Below are positions 33,881-41,853 of a stretch of 64,000 nucleotides of DNA, in pieces. How positions within the stretch are numbered: the stretch's first letter is position 1; each line of letters starts with the position of its first letter. The DNA is from an uncultured Bacteroidales bacterium. GTDB taxonomy: Bacteria; Bacteroidota; Bacteroidia; Bacteroidales; Paludibacteraceae. The stretch lies in NCBI GenBank assembly GCA_946616535.1, contig CAMOJA010000005.1:1-64000 (forward strand), read 5' to 3'. The notes beneath the pieces are model-generated. The model worked only from the letters and a program-made list of their open reading frames with translations, did no database searches and had not been told where the DNA came from. The position numbers were made by a program, and so were the translations under genes.

Positions 33881-35212
33881 TTACCAGTCAATGGAGTTCA
33901 AGCGACCTCTATAGACATCGCTATAGGTTTGGATAGCATCCTGTCCACCGAAGAGATAGATGTAGTTATCGCGCACGATGGCGCTTTGTTTCTGTCGCTC
34001 TGAGTACTCAATCGGTAATTGATTCTCCGTACTATCGGCTGCATACCAGGAGATACCTTCATTATCGGAGATATAAATATCGCGACCGAAATAGGTCTGC
34101 TTATCATCTACGCCGCCGAAGAGCATCAGTTGGTCGTTATACCAAACTACCGATATGCCGGTGAGGCTGGTGAACTTCGGTCTATCGATCGAGAACTCTT
34201 CCAAACGGTATGTGCCATTTGGCAGTGGGTGGGTTGAATATTCCAAGTTCCAACGGGTGTTGAGTGACTGACCATTCTCGGCAAAGCCTCCAATAATCAT
34301 TGCGCGTGCCCGTTCACTGGCGTTTTGGAAACAAACGGCACCAAAATCACTGATGGGGAAGTTATCCGTCGGCTTGAGTCCGCTGAGGCTCAGTTTGCCT
34401 TCTTCGTTCACATATGCCAGTTCGTATCCCTCGCCGTTATCCACGAGTGCCCATACGCGGTCATTCCAATAAAGTAACATCGTGATGACGGGGTAGTCCA
34501 CCGCCTCGGATAGCCAGGTGATACCATCGCTGCTGTAGTAGATGTAATACCCCTGCCCGTAATAGAGCATTGTGTTGTCACTTATTATCTGGCGCACACG
34601 TGTGCCGGCAGGTAGCCCGGTGGGCGAACCTAAATCCAGCCAAGTAGCGCCGTCCGAGGAGGCGTAGGTGTGAAGTGCAAAACCATTGGAACTGATCAGC
34701 ACAAAGTCATCATTCAATTCCAGCGCACGCTGTTCGCTATCATCAATCGGATAGATGGCATCCGTCAGTTTGGTCCATGTAAACAAATCCGGGTCTACTT
34801 GATGCACCGTAGGACAAATCTCATATACTTTGGTGGTTGTGCGGTCCGATGAAACAATAGTTAGATAGATAGGACGCTTGCTGAAATCCAAGGTGTCATA
34901 GCCGGTAAGCGAACAAGTGGTATCGGGCGTCGCTAAAACGACACGACTTGGTGTCGCTGCGAACACAAACTTAGGTACCACTTTCTCAAGACTGGTGCCG
35001 AAGAGCATTGAGTCTTTATTCCAAACAAGACCGGTATCGAGTCGTTCTTCTATAGTAAAGGTTGTGGACAAACCCGGCATCGAATCGTTCTTGGCAAAAT
35101 AGAACGAAGTCAGTTTGGCAACAGACGAAGTGGTCGTGCCGGTACTTGTTGTCTCGCATCCTACTATAAAGAGCGGTGCAAAAGCAATTATTATATTAAA
35201 AAATTTGCGCAT
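33881..35212 (-). CDS. DUF6242-like lipoprotein with beta-propeller
   Basis: 443 aa, lipobox FIVGC (Cys19). The N-terminal 135 residues (SVAKLTSFYFAKNDSMPGL and following) resemble the DUF6242 N-terminal beta domain; the remainder has repeated blades (YASSDGATWLDLGSP, YYSSDGITWLSEAV, YISDNEGISWYAADS, IYLFGGQDAIQTYSDVYRG) like sialidase/Kelch propellers without hydrolase motifs. Cell-surface or periplasmic. Function unknown. Confidence 0.78.
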   Translation of the reverse strand: MRKFFNIIIAFAPLFIVGCETTSTGTTTSSVAKLTSFYFAKNDSMPGLSTTFTIEERLDTGLVWNKDSMLFGTSLEKVVPKFVFAATPSRVVLATPDTTCSLTGYDTLDFSKRPIYLTIVSSDRTTTKVYEICPTVHQVDPDLFTWTKLTDAIYPIDDSEQRALELNDDFVLISSNGFALHTYASSDGATWLDLGSPTGLPAGTRVRQIISDNTMLYYGQGYYIYYSSDGITWLSEAVDYPVITMLLYWNDRVWALVDNGEGYELAYVNEEGKLSLSGLKPTDNFPISDFGAVCFQNASERARAMIIGGFAENGQSLNTRWNLEYSTHPLPNGTYRLEEFSIDRPKFTSLTGISVVWYNDQLMLFGGVDDKQTYFGRDIYISDNEGISWYAADSTENQLPIEYSERQKQSAIVRDNYIYLFGGQDAIQTYSDVYRGRLNSIDW

Positions 35213-35249
35213 GTCGTTTTTTTTTAGTACCTTTGCAGCCGCAAAGGTA
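35204..35249. promoter_or_regulatory. divergent promoter pair
   Basis: Plus: TTTG (35204-35207), 20-base spacer, TACCTTTG (35228-35235), driving the 5-FTHF cyclo-ligase gene. Minus: TACCTTTG (35249-35242) for the DUF6242-like gene, with no clear -33 box. The two -7 boxes face each other as CCTTTGC-AGCC-GCAAAGG. Confidence 0.7.
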
Positions 35250-35287
35250 AAATCAAAAAATTAACCGATATAAATAATCAATACTAT

Positions 35288-35890
35288 ATGTTATTTGAAT
35301 CTCAAATTCATGACATTAAGAGCATTCTCCCCTGGTGCCGTATTCCGCGCGAGCAGGCGGCTCTTCGTGCTATTGTGGAGCAGCAGCGTCGTATGATGAG
35401 CGCCGAGGAGGTGGCTGAGCAGTCTGCGGCTATCATGGCTCAGTTGGAGCAGATGTCGGCTTTCCGCGAGGCGCAAACGGTGTTGCTCTATTACCCTATT
35501 CATAATGAGGTGGATCTCCGTCCGTTACTCACTAAGTATGAGGGTCAAAAAACATTTCTATTACCTGTTACCCATCGTCGCTCGATGGAGGTTCGTCCTT
35601 ATGACGGTGAGGACATGATGCGTAAGGGGCATTTTGGCGTGCCGGAGCCGCAGACAGAGACTTGGCGTGGATCCATTGATCTCATCATTGTGCCCGGCGT
35701 GGTGTTTGATCAGCATTGTCATCGTATTGGTCGTGGAGGCGGTTATTATGATAAGTTCTTAGCTAAACATCTTCGTGCTAAGAAGATAGGAGTTTGCTAT
35801 TCTTTCCAGTTGAAGAAACATACTATCCCGCACCTGCTGCGCGACCAGAAGATGGATCGTGTGGTTACTCCTCAGCAATCCATTGGATAG
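35288..35890 (+). CDS. 5-formyltetrahydrofolate cyclo-ligase
   Basis: 200 aa. Converts 5-formyl-THF and ATP to 5,10-methenyl-THF; cytoplasmic. C-terminal signature VPGVVFDQHCHRIGRGGGYYDKFL with its nucleotide loop is clear; VLLYYPIHNEVDLRPLL and LLPVTHRRSMEVRPY are family features. The 3' end overlaps the convergent gene 35865-36632 by 26 bases. MLFESQ at 35288 is the first ATG after the promoter; the family core begins near IPREQAALRA. Confidence 0.92.
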   Translation: MLFESQIHDIKSILPWCRIPREQAALRAIVEQQRRMMSAEEVAEQSAAIMAQLEQMSAFREAQTVLLYYPIHNEVDLRPLLTKYEGQKTFLLPVTHRRSMEVRPYDGEDMMRKGHFGVPEPQTETWRGSIDLIIVPGVVFDQHCHRIGRGGGYYDKFLAKHLRAKKIGVCYSFQLKKHTIPHLLRDQKMDRVVTPQQSIG

Positions 35891-36632
35891 TCGGTTGACT
35901 TTCGCGTATACGTTGAATCTCACGGTCCCCTTCGGCCGTGAGTTTTCTTTCTCCCTTCCGATAATAATAGATGACGCCGTACAATTGACATTTCATCATC
36001 TTGGCGTACGGCAACTCATTGCGATAATACTCCTCCACCAGATTCCATATATTCAGGATCAGTTCGTCCGCTTGTTTACGCAGCGGTTCCAGGTCTCCGT
36101 GCACGCGCTCGGTGTTCTGCACATGGAACGTATGCTGGCGCTGGTGCTCGCAGAAGATGTCGTAATGCACCTTCACCTTGTTAATCGCCGGGTTATAGAT
36201 CGGGAAACCACCATTCGCCATTCGTTTCTGTTCACCCTCGATAATCTTCTTTCCCCAGTCAAGCAAGTATTCCTCCGTACTCAAGTCGGGCACTACATGT
36301 TGGTGCGGGTCCAGTCCGTATAGCAGTTTCTGCTCTTTCTTAATCTCTCCACGGATAACAGCCAGGTTCAACACCTGAATGAAATGAGAGATATACATAC
36401 GTGCGTTCTGCACGATATGACGATACTGCTTATTGGCATTAACGGTAGAGGTGTAGTTGTCTTTCGATTGCATGACGGTGTTTTCGAACGACACGAGGAA
36501 GCGTTGTGCTTCACTTTGCACCTTATACGGCAGCACTTGCTCCGTATAATCCGCTATCTGCGCCCGCTGAATAGCATTCTGCAAGGCGTGTAAACGGGCT
36601 AAATCCGTGTTGGGTAAACGACGATAAGGCAT
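35865..36632 (-). CDS. conserved hypothetical protein
   Basis: 255 aa, no signal peptide, mostly alpha-helical: an N-terminal helical half (LHALQNAIQRAQIADYTEQV) and a C-terminal half with LRKQADELILNIWNLVEE, YRNELPYAKMMKCQLYGVIYYYR. It reads as a well-behaved cytoplasmic protein. I do not recognise the family. It is followed by nothing in its operon and preceded at 20 bases by the polyprenyl synthetase gene, with a 7-base repeat in between. Confidence 0.75.
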   Translation of the reverse strand: MPYRRLPNTDLARLHALQNAIQRAQIADYTEQVLPYKVQSEAQRFLVSFENTVMQSKDNYTSTVNANKQYRHIVQNARMYISHFIQVLNLAVIRGEIKKEQKLLYGLDPHQHVVPDLSTEEYLLDWGKKIIEGEQKRMANGGFPIYNPAINKVKVHYDIFCEHQRQHTFHVQNTERVHGDLEPLRKQADELILNIWNLVEEYYRNELPYAKMMKCQLYGVIYYYRKGERKLTAEGDREIQRIRESQPTIQWIAEE

Positions 36633-36639
36633 TTTTATT

Positions 36640-36663
36640 GACGATTTATGATTTACGATTTTC
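36640..36663. repeat. 7-base periodic repeat at gene junction
   Basis: CGATTTA, TGATTTA, CGATTTT at the 3' end of the polyprenyl synthetase gene; the same pattern as 5501-5525. Confidence 0.6.
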
Positions 36664-37615
36664 TAATAGCAAGTTGTTCCGCCAATTCGCGGAGCGTCTC
36701 TGTAGCGCTGTTCGCGGGCAGGAGATCGAGTTGCGCCAGTGCTTTGGAGGTGTATTCTTCCAAAACTACTTCGCAGGCCTCACGTACACCTAAACGGTTG
36801 TACAGAGCGGTAACGGCGGCTATCTTCTCTTCCTTCTGTTCTGTTGACATCAGCCATTGCAGCAGTTCTGCTTTGGACTCCGCATCGGTCGTCTCGAGCG
36901 CAGTAAGCAGCAGAATAGTCTTCTTGTTGCAGCATATATCTCCGCCGATGGCCTTGCCGAAGGTCTTGGGGTCGCCGTACACATCGAGGATATCATCTTG
37001 AATCTGGAAGGCGATACCGATATTCAGACCGTATTGATAGAGCGCTTCCTGTTGCGCAGGGCTGGCGCCGGCAATATAACCCCCGATACGCATGGCATAA
37101 GCCAAGAGAACCGATGTCTTGAGCTCAATCATCTTCAGATAGTCCTCAATGGATACTTGATTCATGTGCTCAAACTCCATGTCATACTGCTGTCCCTCGC
37201 ATACGCCGGTAGCCATTTCATTGAACCATTTAAGGACCTGCGGCAGTTTGGGAGCCGGCACTTGTGCCAATAGTTTGTATGCTTCGATGAGCATCTGGTC
37301 ACCCGAGAGGATGGCTGTGTTGTCATTCCATTTCACATGAACGGTCTCTTGTCCGCGACGTACCTCCGCTCGATCCATCACATCGTCGTGGACGAGTGTG
37401 AAGTTATGAAACACTTCCAAAGCCAGAGCCGCAGGCAGCACGTCGTCCATTGAGTTAATCAGGCCGCCGTTGATCACTGCTTCAGCAGCGATGATCGCTA
37501 AATGCGGACGAAGACGCTTACCTCCGGAAGCCAAGGTGTACTCAATGGGTTCATACAAACCTCTCGGCTCCTTGTTCCAATTTAATTGTGCTATTTCTTT
37601 ATTAATATCGACCAT
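36653..37615 (-). CDS. polyprenyl diphosphate synthase
   Basis: 320 aa from the ATG at 37615; the longer frame needs a TTG inside a repeat. Trans-isoprenyl chain synthase: GGKRLRPHL, first Asp-rich motif VHDDVMDRA, second QIQDDILD, with KTSVLLAYAMRIGG between. The first motif is DDxxD-type. Makes the octaprenyl/heptaprenyl chain of menaquinone or a shorter precursor; chain length cannot be judged securely. Cytoplasmic. Downstream of ddl with only 8 bases between, in one operon. Confidence 0.9.
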   Translation of the reverse strand: MVDINKEIAQLNWNKEPRGLYEPIEYTLASGGKRLRPHLAIIAAEAVINGGLINSMDDVLPAALALEVFHNFTLVHDDVMDRAEVRRGQETVHVKWNDNTAILSGDQMLIEAYKLLAQVPAPKLPQVLKWFNEMATGVCEGQQYDMEFEHMNQVSIEDYLKMIELKTSVLLAYAMRIGGYIAGASPAQQEALYQYGLNIGIAFQIQDDILDVYGDPKTFGKAIGGDICCNKKTILLLTALETTDAESKAELLQWLMSTEQKEEKIAAVTALYNRLGVREACEVVLEEYTSKALAQLDLLPANSATETLRELAEQLAIRKS

Positions 37616-37623
37616 TTCAATTA

Positions 37624-38676
37624 TCAATTGGAGAACTTGTTTTCAATAATATCCGTCAGTACTTCTTTGATGTCGAGTCCGGCTGCGCGCACCTGCTGCG
37701 GGATAAAACTGGTAGCGGTCATGCCGGGCGTGGTGTTGACCTCGAGGAGCATCAGCTTCACATCCTGCAAACAGTCCCCTGTTCCCTGTAGCCCTTTAAT
37801 GATCCAATCAACCCGGATGATACCTTGCGCGCCGATGATGTCGTACAGACGGAGGGTCTCCGCCTGAATCTTATCGCGTATCGCATCAGGTATGCGCGCC
37901 GGCGTGATCTCATCCACTTCGCCTTTGTATTTCGCGTCGTAGTCAAAGAACTCGTTATGGGTAACTACCTCCGTGATGGGGAAGGCGACGGCTTTATCCT
38001 TGGTCTTATAGACGCCGCAGGTCACCTCCGTGCCCTGCATGAAGGCTTCGCATATGACCTCGTTGCCCTCTTGGAAAGCGCGTTCGATAGCGGGATAGAC
38101 ATCCTCCACCGTCTTCACTTTGGTGCAACCGAAGGAGGAACCTCCGATGTTGGATTTGATGAAACAGGGCAGCCCCAAGGTATCGGCGATCTTCTGCGCG
38201 TTGGGCCATTTCTGTCCGGCGCGAAGCATGATACTGTTGGCGATATGGAAGCCGAAATAGGAGAGATAGTGGTTGCAGGCGTATTTGTTAAACGTCAGCG
38301 CAGCCGCGAGCACGCCGCAGCAGCTATAAGGCAGACCGATCATATCCAGGTATCCCTGGAGGATACCGTTCTCACCCGGCGTACCATGGATAGTGATATA
38401 CGCGAAGTCGAAGGTATGTCTCACGCCCGCACGCGTAAAAGAAAAATCATTCTTGTCCATAGGACACGTCTCCGCGGAAGCGAAGTACTCCTCTACCCCC
38501 ATCCCTTCGCGGAGGGGCTGGGGGTAGGCTACCCATTCCTTACCGTCCATCACGACGATGGTGATATCGTAGCGCTCCTTATCCATAAAGGAGTAGATAC
38601 CCGCTGCAGAACGCAGCGATACCTCATGTTCGCTACTGTCTCCGCCGGCGATAATTGCTATTTTGCGTTTCATCAT
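37624..38676 (-). CDS. ddl: D-alanine--D-alanine ligase
   Basis: 350 aa ATP-grasp enzyme joining two D-Ala for peptidoglycan. Seen: AGGDSSEHEVSLRSA (N-terminal), HGTPGENGILQGYLD, PCFIKSNIGGSSFG, and LEVNTTPGMTATSFIP. Two stretches look inserted and are repeat-coded: PQPLREGMGVEE (a GC-rich palindrome at 38494-38527) and GLQGTGDCLQDV (7-base repeat ACAGGGA/ACAGGGG near 37765-37790), the second just before the metal-binding strand. The promoter carries an inverted repeat shared with the nuclease gene at 21630. Confidence 0.93.
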   Translation of the reverse strand: MMKRKIAIIAGGDSSEHEVSLRSAAGIYSFMDKERYDITIVVMDGKEWVAYPQPLREGMGVEEYFASAETCPMDKNDFSFTRAGVRHTFDFAYITIHGTPGENGILQGYLDMIGLPYSCCGVLAAALTFNKYACNHYLSYFGFHIANSIMLRAGQKWPNAQKIADTLGLPCFIKSNIGGSSFGCTKVKTVEDVYPAIERAFQEGNEVICEAFMQGTEVTCGVYKTKDKAVAFPITEVVTHNEFFDYDAKYKGEVDEITPARIPDAIRDKIQAETLRLYDIIGAQGIIRVDWIIKGLQGTGDCLQDVKLMLLEVNTTPGMTATSFIPQQVRAAGLDIKEVLTDIIENKFSN

Positions 38677-38722
38677 ATGGCTGTATAAAAGTATCCTTAG
38701 ATATGTAATCCGAAATCGGCTA

Positions 38723-38796
38723 CAAAATTACAACAAAAATTGCACATATGCAAACATTCGGGTGTTTTTTTGCGAAAAAATAGAATTTATTCTATT
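38723..38796 (-). promoter_or_regulatory. ddl promoter-operator
   Basis: Minus: AATAGA-N6-TCTATT (38796-38779), CCGAATG, TTTGCATATGTGCAA (-33 at 38754-38751), 20-base spacer, TAATTTTG (38730-38723). Nearly the same as 21512-21586. Confidence 0.8.
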
Positions 38797-38814
38797 AATT
38801 TTATATACGAAACG

Positions 38815-38930
38815 GGTATGTCAGGGGCTTGCCCGTTTACGGTCCAATCCCGCGACCATCTCGCGACCAATACGGATATCTACGTCCCGTCTTTTTACCC
38901 CTAATCCCTCTCCATAGCAATTCATCCGTG
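38815..38930. other. non-coding interval with short repeats
   Basis: Between the ddl operator and the ComEA-like gene. Holds two TCGCGACCA-type units (CCCGCGACCATCTCGCGACCAA) 11 bases apart and GGGCTTGCCCG. A 28-codon plus frame (MSGACPFTVQSRDHLA from 38818) exists but has no other support. No terminator is obvious. Confidence 0.35.
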
Positions 38931-38961
38931 AGTGCGGAAATGCGTTTAGGTTCTGATTTGG

Positions 38962-39714
38962 CTATTCGAAGCTGAGATATGGAGCCAGGCGCTCGAGCTC
39001 TTGTTCGGAGAACTCGTTGAGCGTACGGAGGTCGTCGAGGGAGCGCAGTCTAATCTTTTGTCTGCGGAGGTTATAGACCGCTTTGGCTTGCTGAAAACGG
39101 AGGTACGGATGCTGTTGCAGCACCTGAATACTACTGCGGTTGACAGGCATAGTTCGCACGTCTTCGGGATTGATAAAGAAATGAGAGACGAGCGTATCGA
39201 TATGAAGCGGCGCAAGGGTAGAATCCGATAATTGGTCGAGACTGTAGAACCCGCCTAACTGTTCGCGATAGGATGCGATACGTTTGGCGGCATAGGGACC
39301 GATCCCTCGGATGAGTTGCAGTTCAGCCGTGTCGCAGCGGTTGAGATTAAGAATCGTATCTTTCTTGATGCGTTTCGGAAAACGAAAACCTACGGAGTCG
39401 CGCCATAGCGAGTCGGCGATACGGAAGGAGTCGTATTGCTGTTGACGAATACGTTTCCATTCATCTCGTCGCATAGAATCAGCCAGTCGAAACGAGTCAT
39501 AACGTTGCTCCCGTTCTGCTGCCCATTGTGCGTAACGAAGCGAGTCCACCAAACGCATGGAGTCTTTGCGCTCTTCCCAAGAGCGACGCGGTTTCTTTTC
39601 AGGAAGATCAGGAAGAACAGGTTGTCGAGAAGGCCAGACGGCATAGACGATCCATCCGACAAGCGCAATGCAGACGAGGATGAGTGCCGCTATACGTTGT
39701 TCTTTACTTAACAT
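38962..39714 (-). CDS. helix-hairpin-helix (ComEA-like) membrane protein
   Basis: 250 aa. N-terminal membrane anchor (LILVCIALVGWIVYAV), a charged coiled region with three near-copies of YDSFRLADSMRRDEW (about 48-110), then tandem helix-hairpin-helix motifs (NRCDTAELQLIRGIGPYAAKRI and repeats to the end). ComEA-type DNA-binding proteins draw DNA into the periplasm during uptake; a ComEC homologue lies at 50-51 kb. The three coiled repeats are unusual for ComEA. Overlaps xseA by 11 bases. Confidence 0.82.
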   Translation of the reverse strand: MLSKEQRIAALILVCIALVGWIVYAVWPSRQPVLPDLPEKKPRRSWEERKDSMRLVDSLRYAQWAAEREQRYDSFRLADSMRRDEWKRIRQQQYDSFRIADSLWRDSVGFRFPKRIKKDTILNLNRCDTAELQLIRGIGPYAAKRIASYREQLGGFYSLDQLSDSTLAPLHIDTLVSHFFINPEDVRTMPVNRSSIQVLQQHPYLRFQQAKAVYNLRRQKIRLRSLDDLRTLNEFSEQELERLAPYLSFE

Positions 39715-40801
39715 AGGCCTCTTTGCTTCCGTCTGCTAAATGGGTTGTGATGATGTCGCCGGGTTGCAGTTCTGCGACCGAACGCACCACTTTGCCGTTC
39801 TTGGTGACGAGGCTGTAACCTCGACGATAGATATGCTCGGGGTTGCAGGCAGCAAGTCGTTGTTCAAGCAGTTCGATGCGATGCTGACGAATGAGCAGTT
39901 GTCGTTCTCTGGTGCGTTGTAGGCGGATAATCAGGTCGGCGATGCGGTTCATCTGAGCGTCCATCCGATGGATGAGCCATTCAGCCACCGCGGTAGGCGT
40001 CTTAAGCGCTTCATGGGCCACGAGGTCGAGTACAGAGATATCACGTGTATGGCCGATACCACTGAGAATAGGTAGCTCGAACTGCGCACAAACCGCACAT
40101 AATTCATATCGATCAAAACAACTGAGGTCTGTGGTAGCACCTCCGCCACGGATGATGGCGACTGCGTCGTATCGGTGATTGGTGATTTCGTCCAGAGCTG
40201 CGAGAATGGATTTCTCGGCCGATTCGCCTTGCATGATAGCCGGAAAGAGTTGCAGCAGGAAGGGGTAGTTGCTGTGCTCCAATTGGTGCTTGAAATCTTC
40301 GTACCCTGCCGCATTCGGCGAAGAGATGACAGCAATGCGTCTAATAAGAGTAGGTAGAGGCAGTAATTGCTGTGCGTCAAGCAATCCGTCCGCTTTGAGT
40401 TGCGCGATCGTCTGTTGGCGTTGACGCGCGATGTCGCCAAGCGTATAAGAAGGGTCAATACCCACAATAGAGAGACTCAAACCATAGACCGGATGATACT
40501 GCACCTCTGCTTCTACGAGCACTGCCATCCCGGGTTGCAGACGTTGACCGGTCTCGGACTCAAAATATGCCATCAGCATTTCTTGCGTTCCCGCCCAGCA
40601 GGTTGCACGCATCTTGGCGGTTTTGCCGTCTACGAGTTCGAGATAAAGGTGTCCGCCTTTCTCAGAGAGGTTACTGATCTCTGCTTTCACCCAATACGAA
40701 GAGGCCAGACTATCGTCCAGCGCTTCGCCAATAAGGCTGCATAAATCGCTAAGCGATATAGGTAAGTGGTATTGAGTTCCGGGAGATTTTAGTGTCGCCA
40801 T
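39704..40801 (-). CDS. xseA: exodeoxyribonuclease VII large subunit
   Basis: 365 aa from the ATG at 40801, slightly short for XseA. N-terminal OB fold (SLSDLCSLIGEALDDS, YWVKAEISNLS, HLYLELVDG), catalytic region IAVISSPNAAGYEDF and AIIRGGGATTDLSCFD, then the coiled coil. Degrades single-stranded DNA. EITNHRYD (near residue 210) is coded by a 7-base repeat. No xseB was found in the window. Embedded in the surface-protein operon by overlaps on both sides. Confidence 0.92.
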   Translation of the reverse strand: MATLKSPGTQYHLPISLSDLCSLIGEALDDSLASSYWVKAEISNLSEKGGHLYLELVDGKTAKMRATCWAGTQEMLMAYFESETGQRLQPGMAVLVEAEVQYHPVYGLSLSIVGIDPSYTLGDIARQRQQTIAQLKADGLLDAQQLLPLPTLIRRIAVISSPNAAGYEDFKHQLEHSNYPFLLQLFPAIMQGESAEKSILAALDEITNHRYDAVAIIRGGGATTDLSCFDRYELCAVCAQFELPILSGIGHTRDISVLDLVAHEALKTPTAVAEWLIHRMDAQMNRIADLIIRLQRTRERQLLIRQHRIELLEQRLAACNPEHIYRRGYSLVTKNGKVVRSVAELQPGDIITTHLADGSKEAYVK

Positions 40802-41853
40802 GGGTCGCAGAGGATACAACGTTCTTTGCCTTGGAAACCGAAGAGCACGGTGAAACGAATACCTACGTTGAGGTGTCGCATCCAGTATACCTGTGCGTCC
40901 GCGGTGGAGAAGGCGTGATGGAACTGATAGGTGGGGAAGTCGAAGATGGTCTCCATCGGCGTCTCATAGAATGTCTTCTTCGTATTCGGACTTACATCTA
41001 AGATACCGAAGTCCGCATAGGCTGCGAAACGCAGACGACAGTCCAGACGATCACCCGGACGAACACGATATGATTTAGGATTCTGGAATGTAGTATATTC
41101 ATATCCTATCTCGCCGTGTACCATCAGGTCCAGTTTGATTTGCAATTTCTCGTCAGTCCGTTCGATCGGCACATCCTTACGGAAACCATGGTTATCCATC
41201 TCTTCCCAAACACCTACGTATCGCTCATAGACGCCGGTGGTAGTACCCGTCAGTTTCTGACGCGTGTTGCCCCAGAAGGAGTAGTTGACATGTACGCCGG
41301 TCAGAAAATACCCGATGCCTCGTGCACCTAAGATATAATGACCTATATAGAGCGGTATCTGTGCATAAAGTTGCTGATAGCGATCGGTGCGGTCGTAGAA
41401 GTTGTGCCTGAGCGTGTATTCAACATCCTGACCATTCCATACGTCATGCATGTGCTCATGAATAATCAGGGTGTCGCCGATGAAGTTGGAGGCACATTGG
41501 TAACCTAATCCGACACCTGTCTGAATAAGCAATCCGCTATACTGATATTCGTATACAAGACGCAACCCCGTATTCGCACCTCCCGGCAAAGAGGACACAC
41601 GCGGCATGTTATTGATCGCCGCACTCCATGCGCCCTCGGCGGAGAAACCGAGTAAGTGGTGCGAACCGGTATATTGGGAGGCATGGAGACCGAAGAGCAC
41701 ATCGGTCTTGTTCTCCACATCTTTGGTGGTGAACTCGCCGAGGTTGGCCAGCCGGTTTTCCCACCGTTCAGCCATCGAATAGCGTCCCTGCGCTTGCAAC
41801 CCAAGGGGACAGCCTACTACCAGCAGCATAATATAGAATTTTATTCTATGCAT
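40789..41853 (-). CDS. outer-membrane beta-barrel protein
   Basis: 354 aa; signal peptide ending LGLQAQ. Strand pattern with alternating aromatics, including GLRLVYEYQYSGLLIQTG, YAQIPLYIGHYILGA and terminal LNVGIRFTVLFGF, fits a PorT/OmpA-like barrel. It starts 13 bases inside the 3' end of the giant surface-protein gene and ends inside xseA, so it is translationally tied to the giant protein and may anchor or help export it, as PorP/SprF-type barrels do for large type IX substrates (inference). No C-terminal OmpA domain. Confidence 0.75.
   Translation of the reverse strand: MHRIKFYIMLLVVGCPLGLQAQGRYSMAERWENRLANLGEFTTKDVENKTDVLFGLHASQYTGSHHLLGFSAEGAWSAAINNMPRVSSLPGGANTGLRLVYEYQYSGLLIQTGVGLGYQCASNFIGDTLIIHEHMHDVWNGQDVEYTLRHNFYDRTDRYQQLYAQIPLYIGHYILGARGIGYFLTGVHVNYSFWGNTRQKLTGTTTGVYERYVGVWEEMDNHGFRKDVPIERTDEKLQIKLDLMVHGEIGYEYTTFQNPKSYRVRPGDRLDCRLRFAAYADFGILDVSPNTKKTFYETPMETIFDFPTYQFHHAFSTADAQVYWMRHLNVGIRFTVLFGFQGKERCILCDPWRH

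Noticed and set aside
38818..38904. 28-codon plus-strand frame between ddl and the ComEA-like gene
   Set aside because: No promoter in the right direction, no family, very short; kept only as a note on the interval.
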